A stretch of DNA of 64,000 nt from Mixophyes australis (GCA_036250195.1 JAVHZZ010000005.1:182139448-182203447); one strand, 5' to 3'; numbered from the stretch's first letter, positions 34,040 through 44,699 are shown. The notes: generated by a model from the letters alone, not told the origin. Made by a program: numbers and translations.

Positions 34040-34185
34040 GCTGATTAGTGGTAGTTGCTGTGATATTACAAGCCCCAGCATGCTTTGCCAGCAGATAGCC
34101 AGCTGATAGTTGGCAAGGTATGATGGGACTTGTAGTTTCACAACACCTGGAGAGCCACAAGTCGGCCAGACCTTGTATACTGCGT
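34040..34185. mobile_element. Diverged MITE of the ACTACAAG...GCATGC family
   Basis: Arms contain ATTACAAGCCCCAGCATGCT and ATGGGACTTGTAGTTTCACA, as in 25833-25979. The left end is decayed. The right end reads ACCTGGAGAGCCACAAG. Confidence 0.6.
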
Positions 34186-34234
34186 AACTCCCGCGTCAAA
34201 AATATCCTTTACAACAGCTATCCCTTTATTCTTT

Positions 34235-34648
34235 CACATGACGAAGGTGATATTGTCTAGTCTAGAGTTCAGGATCGATAATTTCAGTAAGTGTAGCAAG
34301 GTGACCCTCGAATAAGGGGCAAAAAGTTAATCTTCCAAGCATTTATTAGTAAAGTTCTTACGATCAAGGAGTAAATCCGAGGCATATCTAAACAGGAAAG
34401 CCTACATGAAGGCTATAATATGAGGGAAACCAATTTAATTACTGCGTTCCTCTCGAGGAGGGAAAGACTCAAATTCTTCCAATGATCTATTGTATTTTCT
34501 ACTCTAATAATGGGTGAGAAATTTTGCCTATATAAATTATGTAACTAAGGTGTAATGTGGACTCCCAAGTATTTTAATTTGTGCTTCGAAAAATTTGAAT
34601 TGTGATATACTTTCTGGATAGTTGAGAATGCTTTCTGAACCAGACAAA
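34235..34648 (-). pseudogene. L1-like LINE: RT C-terminal part
   Basis: Minus-strand frame gives KLKYLGVHITP near 34580, LYRQNFSPIIRVENTIDHWK and NLSLPLEERNAVIKLVSLIL further on, matching the segment after the RT palm of L1/Tx1 proteins (YLG...W...LPLS...GR...IK). It continues the RT fragment at 35879-36260, from which the CR1 insertion separates it. Stops present. Confidence 0.65.
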
Positions 34649-35878
34649 GGCATCATAAAAACATAGAGACATAGGGCTAGATTTAGTAAGCTGCGGGTTT
34701 GAAAAAGTGGGGATGTTGCTTATAGCAACCAATCAGATTCTAGCTTTCATTTATTTAGTACCTTCTACAAAATGATAGCTAAAATCTGATTGGTTGCTAT
34801 AGGCAACATCCCCACTTTTTCACACCCGCAGCTTAGTAAATCTAGCCCATAGAATTGACGGCAAATAAGAACCACTTGGCCCATATAGTCTGCCCATTTT
34901 TTAACCCATGGTAACGTCCAATCCTTTTTAATCCTTATTTCTTTGTAAGGATATCCTTATGTCTATCCCAAACATGTTTAAATAGCTATACTGTATTAGC
35001 CTCTACCACCTCTGATGGGAGGCTATTCCACTTATGCACTACCCTTTATGTGAAGTAGTTTTTCTTCAAATTTCCTCTGAACCTACTTCCTTCCAGTTTC
35101 AGTGCATGTCTTCTGTTCTAATACTTCTCTTTCTTTGAAGAATGTTTCCCTCCTGTACCTTGTTAAAACCCTTGATATATTTGAAAGTGCCTATCATGCC
35201 CCCCTTTCTCTTCTCTTCTCTTCTCCAAACTAAAAATGTTGAGATTTTGTTAGTCTATCTGGGTAAATTTTATGCTGTAGGCCATGCACCATTTTAGCTG
35301 CCCTTTTTTGTACAGTCTCTAATGTATTTATATCCTTCTAGAGATATGGCCTCCAGAACTGAACACAGGATTCTAGATGCGGCTGTACCAATGACCTATA
35401 CAGTGGCATAATTACATCTTTCTTTCTGCTACTGATTCCTCTCCCTATGCAGCCAAGCATCTTGTCTTTCTCATTGCTTTGTTACATTGCTTACCTGCCT
35501 TTAATTCACCTGAGATAGTGACTCCTTGTTCTCTTTCCTCCATAGTAGTTTCCATTAAAGAGCCGTTAATACTATATTTAGCCTTACATATATGTGTTTT
35601 TTGCAAGTGGGCTCCCTCACCAATTGCATGAGGGATGCTCCATTCAAAGAGTTTAGAATGTCCCTACTTCTAGTGGAACTTACAAAAGACCCCTCCCAGT
35701 TAATATCTGGTTAATTAATGTCGCCTTTGACTAATACCTTTCCTTTTAATACTATTTAGTAATGTCCTACAATAGGTTCCTGTCCAGTCCCTGTTCCTGA
35801 TCTGGTGGTCTATAGATCACCCCAGTATGAAGAATAGCATTTTCCCCCATTTCTTTGGTCACCCTAAAGGACTCAACA
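34649..35878 (-). mobile_element. CR1 LINE inserted in the L1-like LINE, internally deleted
   Basis: Read on the minus strand: endonuclease end (GVIYRPPDQEQGL, DINWEGSFVSS, LVREPTCKKHIYV; 35850-35590), a direct jump to the RT C-terminal part ([48 protein letters not shown]; 35560-35100), the WNSLP-like end and the 3' tail with ACGGCAAATAAG and TCTATGTTTTTATG to 34649. The RT catalytic core is missing. A MITE (34674-34848) sits in the tail. CR1 elements retrotranspose via the encoded endonuclease and RT; this copy cannot. Confidence 0.75.
34674..34848. mobile_element. 175-bp Harbinger-like MITE in the CR1 tail
   Basis: GGGCTAGATTTAGTAAGCTG and CAGCTTAGTAAATCTAGCCC are perfect terminal inverted repeats. 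The flanks are ATA on both sides (34671-34673 and 34849-34851). The CR1 tail reads through cleanly when the element and one ATA are ignored. It shares inner arms with 33756-33930. Confidence 0.85.
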
Positions 35879-36260
35879 CATGTCATTAGCAAACAGTGCC
35901 AATTTAGATTCACTGTGGCCAGTGTGGATCCCCTTATAGGACCTGTTGTACTGTAAAACTATGGCTAAAAGTTCCAGTGCCAATGCAAACAATTATGGGG
36001 AGAGAGGGCACCCTTGTTTGGTCCCCTTCTGAACTACAAATGGAGTAAAAATAGCTATTTTCCATGACTTCTCTTTACGGGCTACTATATAGTGTGGTCA
36101 AAGTTCCTATATAGTCTTCGGAGAACCCAAATCTACAAAGTGCTTCAAAGAGGTGTTGCCAGCTCTCCAGATCAAATGCCTTTTCGGCATCAAGCGAAAT
36201 CACAAGATTTGAGTCTTTAGTTCTAGATGTAGTAATTGCCTGAATTACTGTAAGTATTTA
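35879..36260 (-). pseudogene. L1-like LINE: RT core fragment
   Basis: Minus-strand frames give SNLVISLDAEKAFDLESW (about 36210, RT motif A with its aspartate), FGFSEDYIGTLTTLYSSP, and LFALALELLAIVLQ and LALFANDM (35915-35879), the motif C region. The catalytic F-A-D-D reads F-A-N-D, so the second-box aspartate is lost. The CR1 insertion begins immediately after. The endonuclease part is not found beyond 36260. Confidence 0.7.
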
Positions 36261-36728
36261 CAGTATCTGACATTAGTCATTGATTGTCTACCCCAGGCAA
36301 TGGTGTTAAAAGTGTGTGGCAACTGTCAGGTAGAAGCATTATCAGTCACCAATATTAAAGCTGTTATTGGAGAAATGTAGCTCTGATGGTGTGGTATGGT
36401 TGGAATGAGAAGAGACAGTAGAAGGTGGAATCATGACAGATGATCTTACACAAATCTTGTACAAATCTTATGACAGTCTTCTACGGAGCCAGGACACTTA
36501 TTCCCAATGCATGCAGAATTTGTGGCCTTTTGCTTCTGCTATCAACTCTGTCAAGCAGCTGAAATGAGATAGTATTTCATTAGATCATTAGATCTTTGAA
36601 TTAACTCTGTCCTAACTCTAACTGCCGACCACATGCCATTTGGGCATTGCGTTTTTCCAGTGTTCTCACAGTATGCCAATGACTGGCTGAAAGTGATGGA
36701 AAAAAGGTGATTTTTTTATGTGCACAAC
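36261..36728. other. Unassigned sequence
   Basis: No gene or element boundary recognised. Confidence 0.4.
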
Positions 36729-36733
36729 TCAGT

Positions 36734-37375
36734 TGTCATGAGTGTTGCGTACCTGCTATCGATGGCACTACTCGAGGGAAGGTGCGGAGTCTAACGTGCC
36801 CCTGGTATTCACCAGGAACCCCCGCAAGGAGGTATGGACTCAGCTGCAGGAGACACGCAGGTCGCGGTCCTTCCACGAGTCGGATAGCAAAGCACGAGGG
36901 AAAAATTGTCAGACAAACCGGGTCAGTAACGGTGCGGGCAATGAAGGTACACAAGGAGAATCCGAAGGAAAGGTGAGTCAAGCCGTCAGTAGCGTTCTGG
37001 AAGCGTGGTACAAAGGGAAATCCAAAAGGGGTAGTCAAAGACAATCCGGGTCACAAGGGTCACAGGCAGGCAGGCAAAATATCAGGAGACAAGCAATGAA
37101 CTGGAACACTGTAGGAAACGCTGGCGGCAGGTAGGGACCTGAAACTCTGGCACTGGTGGGAGGGCCAGGAGGGGTTAAATACTGCTGTGGCCCAATAGGA
37201 GGTCAGTGCCACAGCGCTGTCATAATTAGCGCCATAGTGCTAAGGTTTAGTGTCCCGTTGCCTAGCAATGGAAACGCTCTCATATAGCGGTGGCCGGGCG
37301 GCCTAAGTGACGCATCTGGTGCTAAAGGAGGAACACAGGCGGCCGTCCCCGGAGATCGTGGGACGGCGCCTGACA
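36734..37375. mobile_element. 642-bp solo LTR with 5-bp target duplication
   Basis: Begins TGTCATGAG and ends GCGCCTGACA (TG...CA, inverted TGTCA/TGACA). The flanks are TCAGT on both sides (36729-36733 and 37376-37380). GC-rich, unlike its neighbours. No coding domain; a 130-codon frame across it is spurious. It was probably left by recombination between the two LTRs of a Gypsy or retrovirus-like element. It lies 33 bp from the next element. Confidence 0.75.
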
Positions 37376-37408
37376 TCAGTAAGTGTATCCTTTAATATTA
37401 ACTTATTG

Positions 37409-38011
37409 TGACAGAAGCACTGGGAAAGTAGTAAATGGCAAGTATATGTCTTGAATTTCTGTCGTTTGTGTTTTAAAAACCCCAGGGAAATTGTCTGTGT
37501 GTGGAAATAAACTTTACAAAGAGTGTGTTTGGCTGTAGGAATAGCCAATATAAGGGTGCCTGGGGTATGAATGGATAGAGAAGGACTGGCTCCATTCATA
37601 AGGCCCATTTCAGGTTTTCCAACAAGCTAGCAAGTTACTAGTAAACAGAAGTTGCACCAGATGAGTGCTGTTAAAAGGCTGTTAGGCAGTTCATTCCATC
37701 TCTCAATATCTGGGGAGGAGGTCAGATGGCTCCTGAGAGAGATTGCAATTTGTGAGATGTAAGTTCTGTTGTTTTGCATATGCGAGGGACACCAGGTCCC
37801 GCACTTTAGACAGGGAATGCCTATGTATTAGTTAGAAGTCAGACAGCAAGGATTTTGTTTTGTTTATGTTTTGTTTTTTCATGCTAGTGACTAATACTAG
37901 CTGAGGCTATTTAAACCGAAGCACTGGACTGGTGTGATTTATCTGACTAAAGTGAGTAAAGGGCAGCCGTAAAACCCCAGGAGACAGTACCCCTCATCTG
38001 ATCTTATGACA
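37409..38011 (+). repeat. 5' LTR of the Gmr1-like element
   Basis: 603 bp from TGACAGAAGCACTGGGAAAG to CTTATGACA. Its first 90 bp recur at 42587. A possible TATA box (CTATTTAAACC, about 37909) lies 100 bp from the end. TATGGTGGAGAAT follows directly where the primer-binding site should be. No target duplication can be checked because the 3' LTR is truncated. Confidence 0.8.
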
Positions 38012-38143
38012 TATGGTGGAGAATGTGAGTATTGCTCATACCCAATTTTTAAAAATAAACTGTATATTGCAAAATCTTATGAACCTAAATACAGTACATC
38101 ATCCACTGATTAAGGAGCCTACATTCTGTTGTTCCCCTGCACC

Positions 38144-39100
38144 ATGAAGGATATAATCAAGGTGTTGCTACAGGCTACAATGGCTCAACAGGCAGCCATT
38201 GCAGCTCAGCAGTAGGCTACCAGGGTGCAGCAATTATCCATTGAGGAGTCTCCGAGGCAACAGCATCAGGACCACAAAACTCTAAAAGAGGTGGTGCAGT
38301 CTCTCGCCACCTTGTAGGAAAATGCTTCCCTGAGGTCACCACTAGCTCCAGCTCTATACAGGCTAGTTACTTTGTGCAAAAGATAACCAAGGGTGATGAT
38401 GTAGAAGCTTACCTAACGACATTTGAAAGAACTGCAGAGAGAGAAAGTTCGCCTAAAAGTCAGTGGGCAGGCCTATTGGCTCCCTTCCTGTACGGGGAAT
38501 CACAAAAAGCATAATTAGACCTAACCCTGAATAATGCCAAAATCTTGACTCGTTTGGGGATCACAATGTCGGTCCGGGCACAGTATGCTCATATCAGGTG
38601 GATAAACCTCCCAGTTCACAGATGCATGACCTAATCCATCTCACCAAGAAATGGCTCCAACCTGAGACTTTAACAAGGCCACAAATTGTGGAAAAGTTCA
38701 TTATGGATCAATATCTACAGTCCCTGCCTGCTGTTCTGTGCAAGCGAGCCATTGGGACCCTAAAACAGCAGACCAGCTTGTGGAGATGGTGGAGAAGTAT
38801 GTGGCAACTGAGGAACTGATGAATGCACACCAACAGCCCATAATTTTACATTGGCAAGTTCCAGAGACCACTGGTAAGACTGTTCCAGGGGAAAAGGTTG
38901 TTGGTCAGTGGAATGAAGTGAAACATCCAGAGACTGAAGGCTGATAACCTGGAGATTGGCTAGTTATGCCAAGAAGGTTACAGCCTTACATAAGACTTGA
39001 TAAAATTGCACTACAATATTTTAGATGTGGTGGTTTTGGCCATATTTCTGCTAATTATTCACTTACCTCTGAAACTATGCAATGTGATGCAGCTTATGTA
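38144..39100 (+). pseudogene. Gag of the Gmr1-like element, SCAN-like, with damaged zinc knuckle
   Basis: Start ATG at 38144 (MKDIIKVLLQ), then a glutamine-rich stretch and a first stop after about 23 codons. Capsid words follow: [17 protein letters not shown] (about 38395), [31 protein letters not shown]. At 38598-38760 comes a segment like the SCAN domain (LTKKWLQPETLT, IVEKFIMDQYLQSLP). The zinc knuckle near 39010 reads YFRCGGFGHISANY, with the first and last Cys of C-x2-C-x4-H-x4-C changed to Tyr. It would have formed the particle shell. Confidence 0.75.
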
Positions 39101-39169
39101 CTGTACAGCACAGAGTATCTTTCTTCACCCAGCTGACCTACACTTCAGTCTGACAGGTTGAGCCTGACA

Positions 39170-39430
39170 AACAAATGTATAAAGTTACCATAGAAGGCAA
39201 ACAGGTAAAGGCTCTACTAGATTCTGGTAGTATGGTTATACTTGTAAAAGCCGAGTTGGTGAAAATGTCAATGGAAAACTGTTGAGGTAACCTGTATACA
39301 CAGGGATACTCAACATTATGTTACCGCTGAAGTGAACATAGAGACACACTGTAGTTCCCTGGTATTCACTGTGGGATTAGTTACTTGTTTGGGGTTTGAT
39401 GCTATATTGAGGAGATTTTTCCCACTTATG
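39170..39430 (+). pseudogene. Aspartic protease of the Gmr1-like element
   Basis: VTIEGKQVKALLDSGSMVIL carries the retropepsin active-site triad as DSG (about 39219-39227). After a frameshift the frame goes on with EVTCIHRDTQHYVTAEVNIE and VFTVGLVTCLGFDAILRRFF, the usual flap and C-terminal part. It would have cut Gag-Pol. Confidence 0.7.
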
Positions 39431-39528
39431 GAAGCTGTGGGAAATCCAGTTGGTTACACAAATAAATAACACAGACCTGTTTGATAATGTTATGGATACA
39501 GTGGTGATGAGAGTGTTCCACGAGTCAA

Positions 39529-39915
39529 GTGTTCCCATTCTCAAATGTGATTAGGGAGTCAGAGAATTATGAGGTCAACAGTGGAACGCAGGATAATGTA
39601 CTGCCTATTGAAGTAAGAAATGTTGTTGAATCAGATGACTGTATGCCTGATCTTGAAGTGGGAAAATATATTTTTGCCTCAGAACAGTTAAGAGACCCCA
39701 TTCTGGTAAAGGCTACAGAAAATGCAAAAGTGGTCGATGGAAACCCTGTAGAGCCAGATAGTAGGTTGTCTTACCCTTACATGGCAATGAGTCAAAGGCT
39801 ATTGTATCAAATATCCAAAAAGGGAGAGGATATTGTGGAACTGTGTGAGCAATGGAACAGAGCTATGTTACTGGAGGCTTACAAGAACACTTCCACCTCT
39901 CCTGTTTCTGTGTGA
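39529..39915 (+). pseudogene. Spacer between protease and integrase, open for 128 codons
   Basis: An open frame with acidic composition, including LRDPILVKATENAKV and MAMSQRLLYQISKKGED. The latter resembles the segment just before the HHCC zinc domain of Gypsy integrases. The frame runs into the tandem repeat at 39841 and stops. Confidence 0.5.
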
Positions 39916-40035
39916 GCAATGGCACAGAGCAATGTCACTGGAAACTGACAAGAATACTGCCACACCTCTTGTTTCTGTGTGAGCAATGGCACTGAGCAAT
40001 GGCAATGGAGACTGCCAAGAACGCTGCTCCTGTTG
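39841..40035 (+). repeat. Three tandem copies of a 67-bp segment inside pol
   Basis: Units contain GTGTGAGCAATGG and GAGACTGCCAAGAA-type words with 80-90% similarity by eye. They interrupt the integrase zinc region and were probably duplicated after the element died. Confidence 0.75.
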
Positions 40036-40329
40036 ATGTCTGAGAAATGGTGCCAGATCTCCAGGGAGGGAGGTACTCATAGAATCCAAAACCTGCAAGA
40101 TCTGATGAACAACAATGATGTATTGCCTCTATTTCAGTTCTGAGAATGCGGGAAAGTACAGAGCCGGCTCGGCTTGGTACTTGGATTTGCGATGTTCGGG
40201 ATAAGGGGGTTTCAGTAAACCAATCCTGAGCATCCCAACTTCTGAGGCATATAGATGACCGATATTAGACCTAGTTTATGGTCACATAACTGCAGAATGT
40301 CTAGGGCAGAAAAATAATAATAATTTTGC

Positions 40330-41250
40330 AGCATTTTTTCTGGGCAGTGGTCCATAAAGTTGTATCTTATTATGGTGCATTCTGCTCTGAGTGTCAACAC
40401 CATGCTCTTAGGCTGCATTATAAAAGTCAGATTGTCCCGTTACAAATTATTGAGGTGCAATTTGAAAGGATAGCTATGGATTTGTTAGGACCTCTAATAC
40501 AGTCTGGCCGGGGTCATCAGTATACCGTTACGCAATACATCAACAAAGACTATTGCTAAGGAACTGGTTCCTCTCATTAGCAGAGTAGGGATACCTAAAT
40601 CCTTACTGACCAGAGAACTGTTTATGTCTAGAATTATGAAAGAGCGGTTACTCAGCTAAAGACCTCTGTGAATCGCCCTCAGACTGATGGTTTAGTAGAG
40701 AAATTTAGCAAAACTTTAAAGCATTTGTTAACGAAGGTGGTAGATAAAGATTGGGAAAAATTGTGACTATTTGTTACCCTATTTGCTAATGGCCATTAGA
40801 GAGGTTCCACAGTTCTCTATGGGATTCTCACCTGTTGATTTGCTGTATGAGAGACATTCTAGAGGACTTCTAGATATTACAAAGAAAACATGTGAGGGGC
40901 AACCCTGTCCCTATATATCCGATATTGAACATGTTTCCCAGATGCAATAAAGAATAGCGGGAATGGTGCCAATAGTGAGAGAGCACCTAGAGGAAGCCCA
41001 ACAGGCACAACAAAGGGTCTATATTTGTAATGCCCTAATTATGCACCTTTGCTCTTGGGGACAGAGCACTTATTTTAGTACCCACAATAGACATTTTTGG
41101 CTAGATGGCAAGGACTATTTTAAATAATGGGAAGAGTGGGTGTAGTTAATTACAAGGTATATCAGCCAGGGTAAAAAAACCGGTACAGATCAACCATGTA
41201 AACCTTATAAAACCATGGAAAGACAGAGTAGCTTTGTCAACTACACCATT
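40330..41250 (+). pseudogene. Integrase of the Gmr1-like element, upstream of RT
   Basis: Core words in order: CSECQHHALRLHY (HHCC end, 40385), PLQIIEVQFERIAMDLLGPL (first catalytic Asp, about 40478), a frameshifted LTDQ region (second Asp, about 40605), NRPQTDGLVEKFSKTLKHLL (third acidic residue, 40670), EVPQFSMGFSPVDLLYER, and IVREHLEEAQQAQQRVY near 40980. NHVNLIKPWKDRVALS closes at about 41200. At least two frameshifts and several stops. It would have joined cDNA to the chromosome. Confidence 0.75.
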
Positions 41251-41389
41251 TTCCCGGGTAGCTGCTAGCTTCCCCGGAAGTAACAGTAGCCTCTCAACAG
41301 CATGATGCTAAAGAGGTTCTCATAAGAAACAGAAACTTGTTTTAGGAAGTACCTGGATAAACAACAGTCATTACACATATCATAGTCAT

Positions 41390-42500
41390 TGAACCGGGGG
41401 TTAAGATTAATCTAAAACCCTATAAAATACCAGAAGTTGAAAAAGAGGCAGTGTCTAAAGAAATTAGATAAATGTTGCATTAACGTAATTGAAGAGTCAC
41501 ATAGTGAGTGGTCAAGTCTCATAGTTTACACTTTTGCAATGACTTCCATAAATTAAATATGTCTAAGTTTGATGCCTACCCAAATGCCTCGTGTTGATGA
41601 GCTCATTGAAAGGCTGGGAACTGCACGCTGCTTGACTACTTTAGACTTAACTAAAGGATATTGGCAAGTGCCGCTGACAGACAGCGCAAAGGAGAAGACA
41701 GCTTGTTCTGCACCAGAAGAGCTGTTCCAATATAAGAGGTTACAATTTGAGTTACATGGGGCACCCGCCACCTTTCCGCAAATGATGCACAAAATTTTAA
41801 GGCCCCATAGACAATAGGCAGGTGCTTATATTGATGATGTACTCATCCATAGTCATGACTGGTAATCTCACCTACCCTGCGTACAAGTAGTGTTGGACTC
41901 CATCCATGAGGCAGGGTTAACAACCAACTCAAAAAAGTGTTACTTAGGGATGGAGGAGTAGATGTATTTTGGGTACACCATAGGCAGAGATCTAATGAAG
42001 CCCGGGCTTACTAAAACTGAGTCAATACAAAAATGACCATGACCCTTAAAAAAGAAGCAGGTGCAAGCTTTTGTGGGAATCACTGGCTATTATAGAAGAT
42101 TTTTTCCCAATTTTGCCCCACAAGAGTAAGAAGTCCATTGTGATTAAGTGGAATCACAAAGCATAAAATTCTTTTCAGGTAGCATTGTACACCCAACCTG
42201 TTTTAATGATGCCTAATTATAAAAATGAATTTGTCGTGCAGAAAGATGTGTCAAACTCAGGGATAGGTGTTGTGTTACCCCAAAGTAAACAAGGTGAGGT
42301 GCATCCTCTTATTTATTTAAGCATAAAGTTGGATGTCCATGAAAGAAATTATGCCACTATTGAAAAGGAAGTCCTAGCAATTAACTGGGCATTATAAACG
42401 ATAACGTATTACCGTTTGGGCAGGAAATTTAGGATGATCACAGATCATGCTCCGTTGAAATGGATGTCTGAGAACAAGAAACTAACGGAAGAATAATCAG
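41390..42500 (+). pseudogene. Reverse transcriptase and RNase H of the Gmr1-like element
   Basis: Begins IEPGVKINLKPYKIPEVEKE (41390), then PRVDELIERLGTARCLTTLD and LTKGYWQVPLTDSAKEKTA (41585-41700), HGAPATF, and the catalytic box AYIDDVLIH (41824-41850), which is intact. RNase H follows: KDVSNSGIGVVLPQSKQGEV (42242), ERNYATIEKEVLAINWAL, and MITDHAPLKWM (42432). Stops at several points. The C-terminus runs straight towards the 3' LTR, as expected if nothing follows RNase H. Confidence 0.85.
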
Positions 42501-42586
42501 GTGGTTCTTGGCTCACCAAAATGTAGTTTCATTGTATGGGGACTACTAGTATTTCGCCCCGCAGGTTGAAGCAAGGCAGGGATATA

Positions 42587-42675
42587 TGACAGAAGCACTG
42601 GGAAAGATGTAAATGACAGGTATATAAGTCCTGAATGTCTGTTGTTAGGGAGATTGTCTATGTGTGGAAATCGTT
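42587..42675 (+). repeat. Truncated 3' LTR of the Gmr1-like element
   Basis: TGACAGAAGCACTGGGAAAG followed by about 70 bp matching the 5' LTR, preceded by the purine-rich GCAAGGCAGGGATA. Similarity stops near 42675. Confidence 0.75.
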
Positions 42676-43681
42676 TTAACTTTGACATATTGATAAAGAT
42701 ATACATATACATACTTATATACTTCAAAGAACTCTGACTTTATAAAAATGTTAAAATAATATGAAGATCACATTTTTGTATAGATAGCATGTCATAGCTA
42801 CCGTAGTATTTGTTGACCTATGCATGTTGCATCAGTATAATGCAACTCATACATAAATGTGTTAAAATCACACAGGAAGTGACTGTCAACATAATAGTTT
42901 TGGAGTTTGTAAACTTGTATGATACAGAGTTTCATTTGCCCCTTGTGTAAGTACATTATGTGTGCTGTTTTCCAGGACAACCAGCTGTTCCTATTTGACT
43001 GTTGTCATCATTTTATTGCTGCATCATATGATGTAGAGTAAAACGCTCACTTTATAAATAAATTACCGTACTAAATAAATCGCTATATTTGGTACATAAA
43101 ACATAATTTCTATTGTTTACTATTTTCAAAAATGTATATTTCCACAAATTTCTTATTCAAAATGTTTCTAGATCTAATGACATGCTCCAGATAGTTCTTA
43201 TAATGAGGCATTCGCCTCACGAATTAGAATGTGATTTAGGGATTAGGATGTGCAGTGAAATAAATATGTGGAATTGGGATGAATGGATCACTGCCCTAGA
43301 TGCATCATAATATTACTCCACCACTGGACCCTAGTAAAGTCCCTATTTTACAATACTTACCAACTGCACAGGTTTAATTATTTTATTCTCTATGTAAATT
43401 GTAACTGTATATTTTAAATACAATTAAATTAGTTTATGTTCTGAAAACATGCCATGATGATTGCTGTGCATTATGGTCTCGATAGACTACATCATGCAGG
43501 ACATACTTAGATACACCTAGAGAGCAGCAAAGTATCTCTGGCAAAAAAATACCACTTTAAATCCAATAACTTGTAAACAACGTATAAAACATAATTTATA
43601 TTGTTTACCATTTTCGAAAATGTATGATATTTCCACAAACCACTGTGTGAAATATCTATCTGTAAATCTATACAACACTAA
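42676..43681. other. Unassigned; a 60-bp direct duplication
   Basis: 43093-43150 and 43581-43640 share ATAAAACATAATTT, ATTGTTTAC and ATTTCCACAAA at about 490 bp spacing. No gene. Confidence 0.5.
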
Positions 43682-43816
43682 GGGGCATACTCAATTCTTG
43701 GCGTTATAGCCAAAAATCTTGCTCCCTGAGCCACGAGCTGAAATCCAGCTTACTATTACCGTAATAATGGTAATAGTTTTAACGCCGCGGAAAATGGCGA
43801 GAATTGAATATGCCCC
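43682..43816. mobile_element. 135-bp Harbinger-like MITE, TAA duplication
   Basis: GGGGCATACTCAATTCT and AGAATTGAATATGCCCC, flanked by TAA (43679-43681 and 43817-43819). TWA is the usual PIF/Harbinger target. Confidence 0.8.
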
Positions 43817-43834
43817 TAAGCATTATAACACATA

Positions 43835-44007
43835 GGGGCATATTCAATTGTCGGTGGAAACGCCGAAAATCTTGCGCTCCACAGACTATTACGGTAATAG
43901 TGCGCGGAAAAAACGTTATTACGGTAATTTTCTCGCTGCATTTCAGCGCTGAAATCCAGCTAACTACTACCATAATAACGGTAATAGTTGACAATTGAAT
44001 ATGCCCT
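43835..44007. mobile_element. 173-bp Harbinger-like MITE, same family
   Basis: GGGGCATATTCAATTGTC to GACAATTGAATATGCCCT, flanked by ATA and CTA (imperfect). Interior contains ACTATTACGGTAATAGTGCGC, the core also present in 11826-11955 and 63375-63550. It lies 18 bp from its sister. Confidence 0.75.
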
Positions 44008-44326
44008 CTAATGTTGCTAGTTTCTGTTTTTACATTGTAACTTCTGACTCACAGCTTTAATATTAAGCATTGGCAACATTACAAAGTCAAGTTTTATGCA
44101 TTTTCAATTTGGTAATATGCAGGTAGAAAACTGAGCTCTCAGATTAAGAAGTCAATTTCTTGAAACAGTAGTTTATAAGATGACATGTTTTCATTGGAAA
44201 TCTTCATGTTTACACACTTAAATGATTGCTGAGCAAATTTGAAAGCTAGGATTAGAAAAGATTATAATATAATAAATACTTTCTTTTGCTTTATATTGGC
44301 AGACAGAGGTATATTTGAGTAAAGCT

Positions 44327-44696
44327 GGGTACACACTGATGCCCTTATAGTGCAGATCACATAATAAACAACTGTTTGGTCAGATATGCACCCACGATCA
44401 TGTTTAATCTTACCAAAACACATTGCATCTGTTGATAAACGTCCTAAAAATCATATTCAGCAGTGGAACGATGTCAGGCAAATGTGGAAGTGTGTATGCA
44501 CTCACTAACAGCAGTATAGGCAGATCTCTATAGAGTGTACAGAGTCACGATCTTTTCAGCAGATGCTTATGCGAGAACAGGTCTGGTAAATCGCGTAGGT
44601 GTGTACTTATGAATCTGCATGATCATCAGGACTATCAATCACTAGTAAAATTGTTACAGAAATCACAACTGAAGTAAGATGCAATAGTGTGTACCC
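44327..44696. mobile_element. 370-bp MITE with GGGTACACACT ends
   Basis: GGGTACACACT (44327) is inverted as AGTGTGTACCC (ending 44696). Inner words GATCATG and CATGATC also pair. No clear target duplication. Confidence 0.5.
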
Positions 44697-44699
44697 TGA

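Larger units (their letters stand above)
37409..42675 (+). mobile_element. Gmr1-like Ty3/Gypsy element with integrase before RT, decayed
   Basis: 5' LTR (37409-38011), gag (38144-39100), protease (39180-39430), integrase (40330-41250), RT and RNase H (41390-42500) and a truncated 3' LTR (42587-42675) all read on the plus strand. The integrase-first order is that of the Gmr1 group of deuterostome Gypsy elements, not ordinary Gypsy. The gag has a SCAN-like segment, consistent with the view that vertebrate SCAN domains derive from this group. Stops, frameshifts and an internal 67-bp triplication make it inactive. LTRs differ by substitutions and an indel of about 19 bp in the shared 90 bp, so it is old. 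Confidence 0.85.

Noticed and set aside
36742..37134. 130-codon plus-strand frame
   Set aside because: Lies entirely inside the solo LTR; no recognisable protein.
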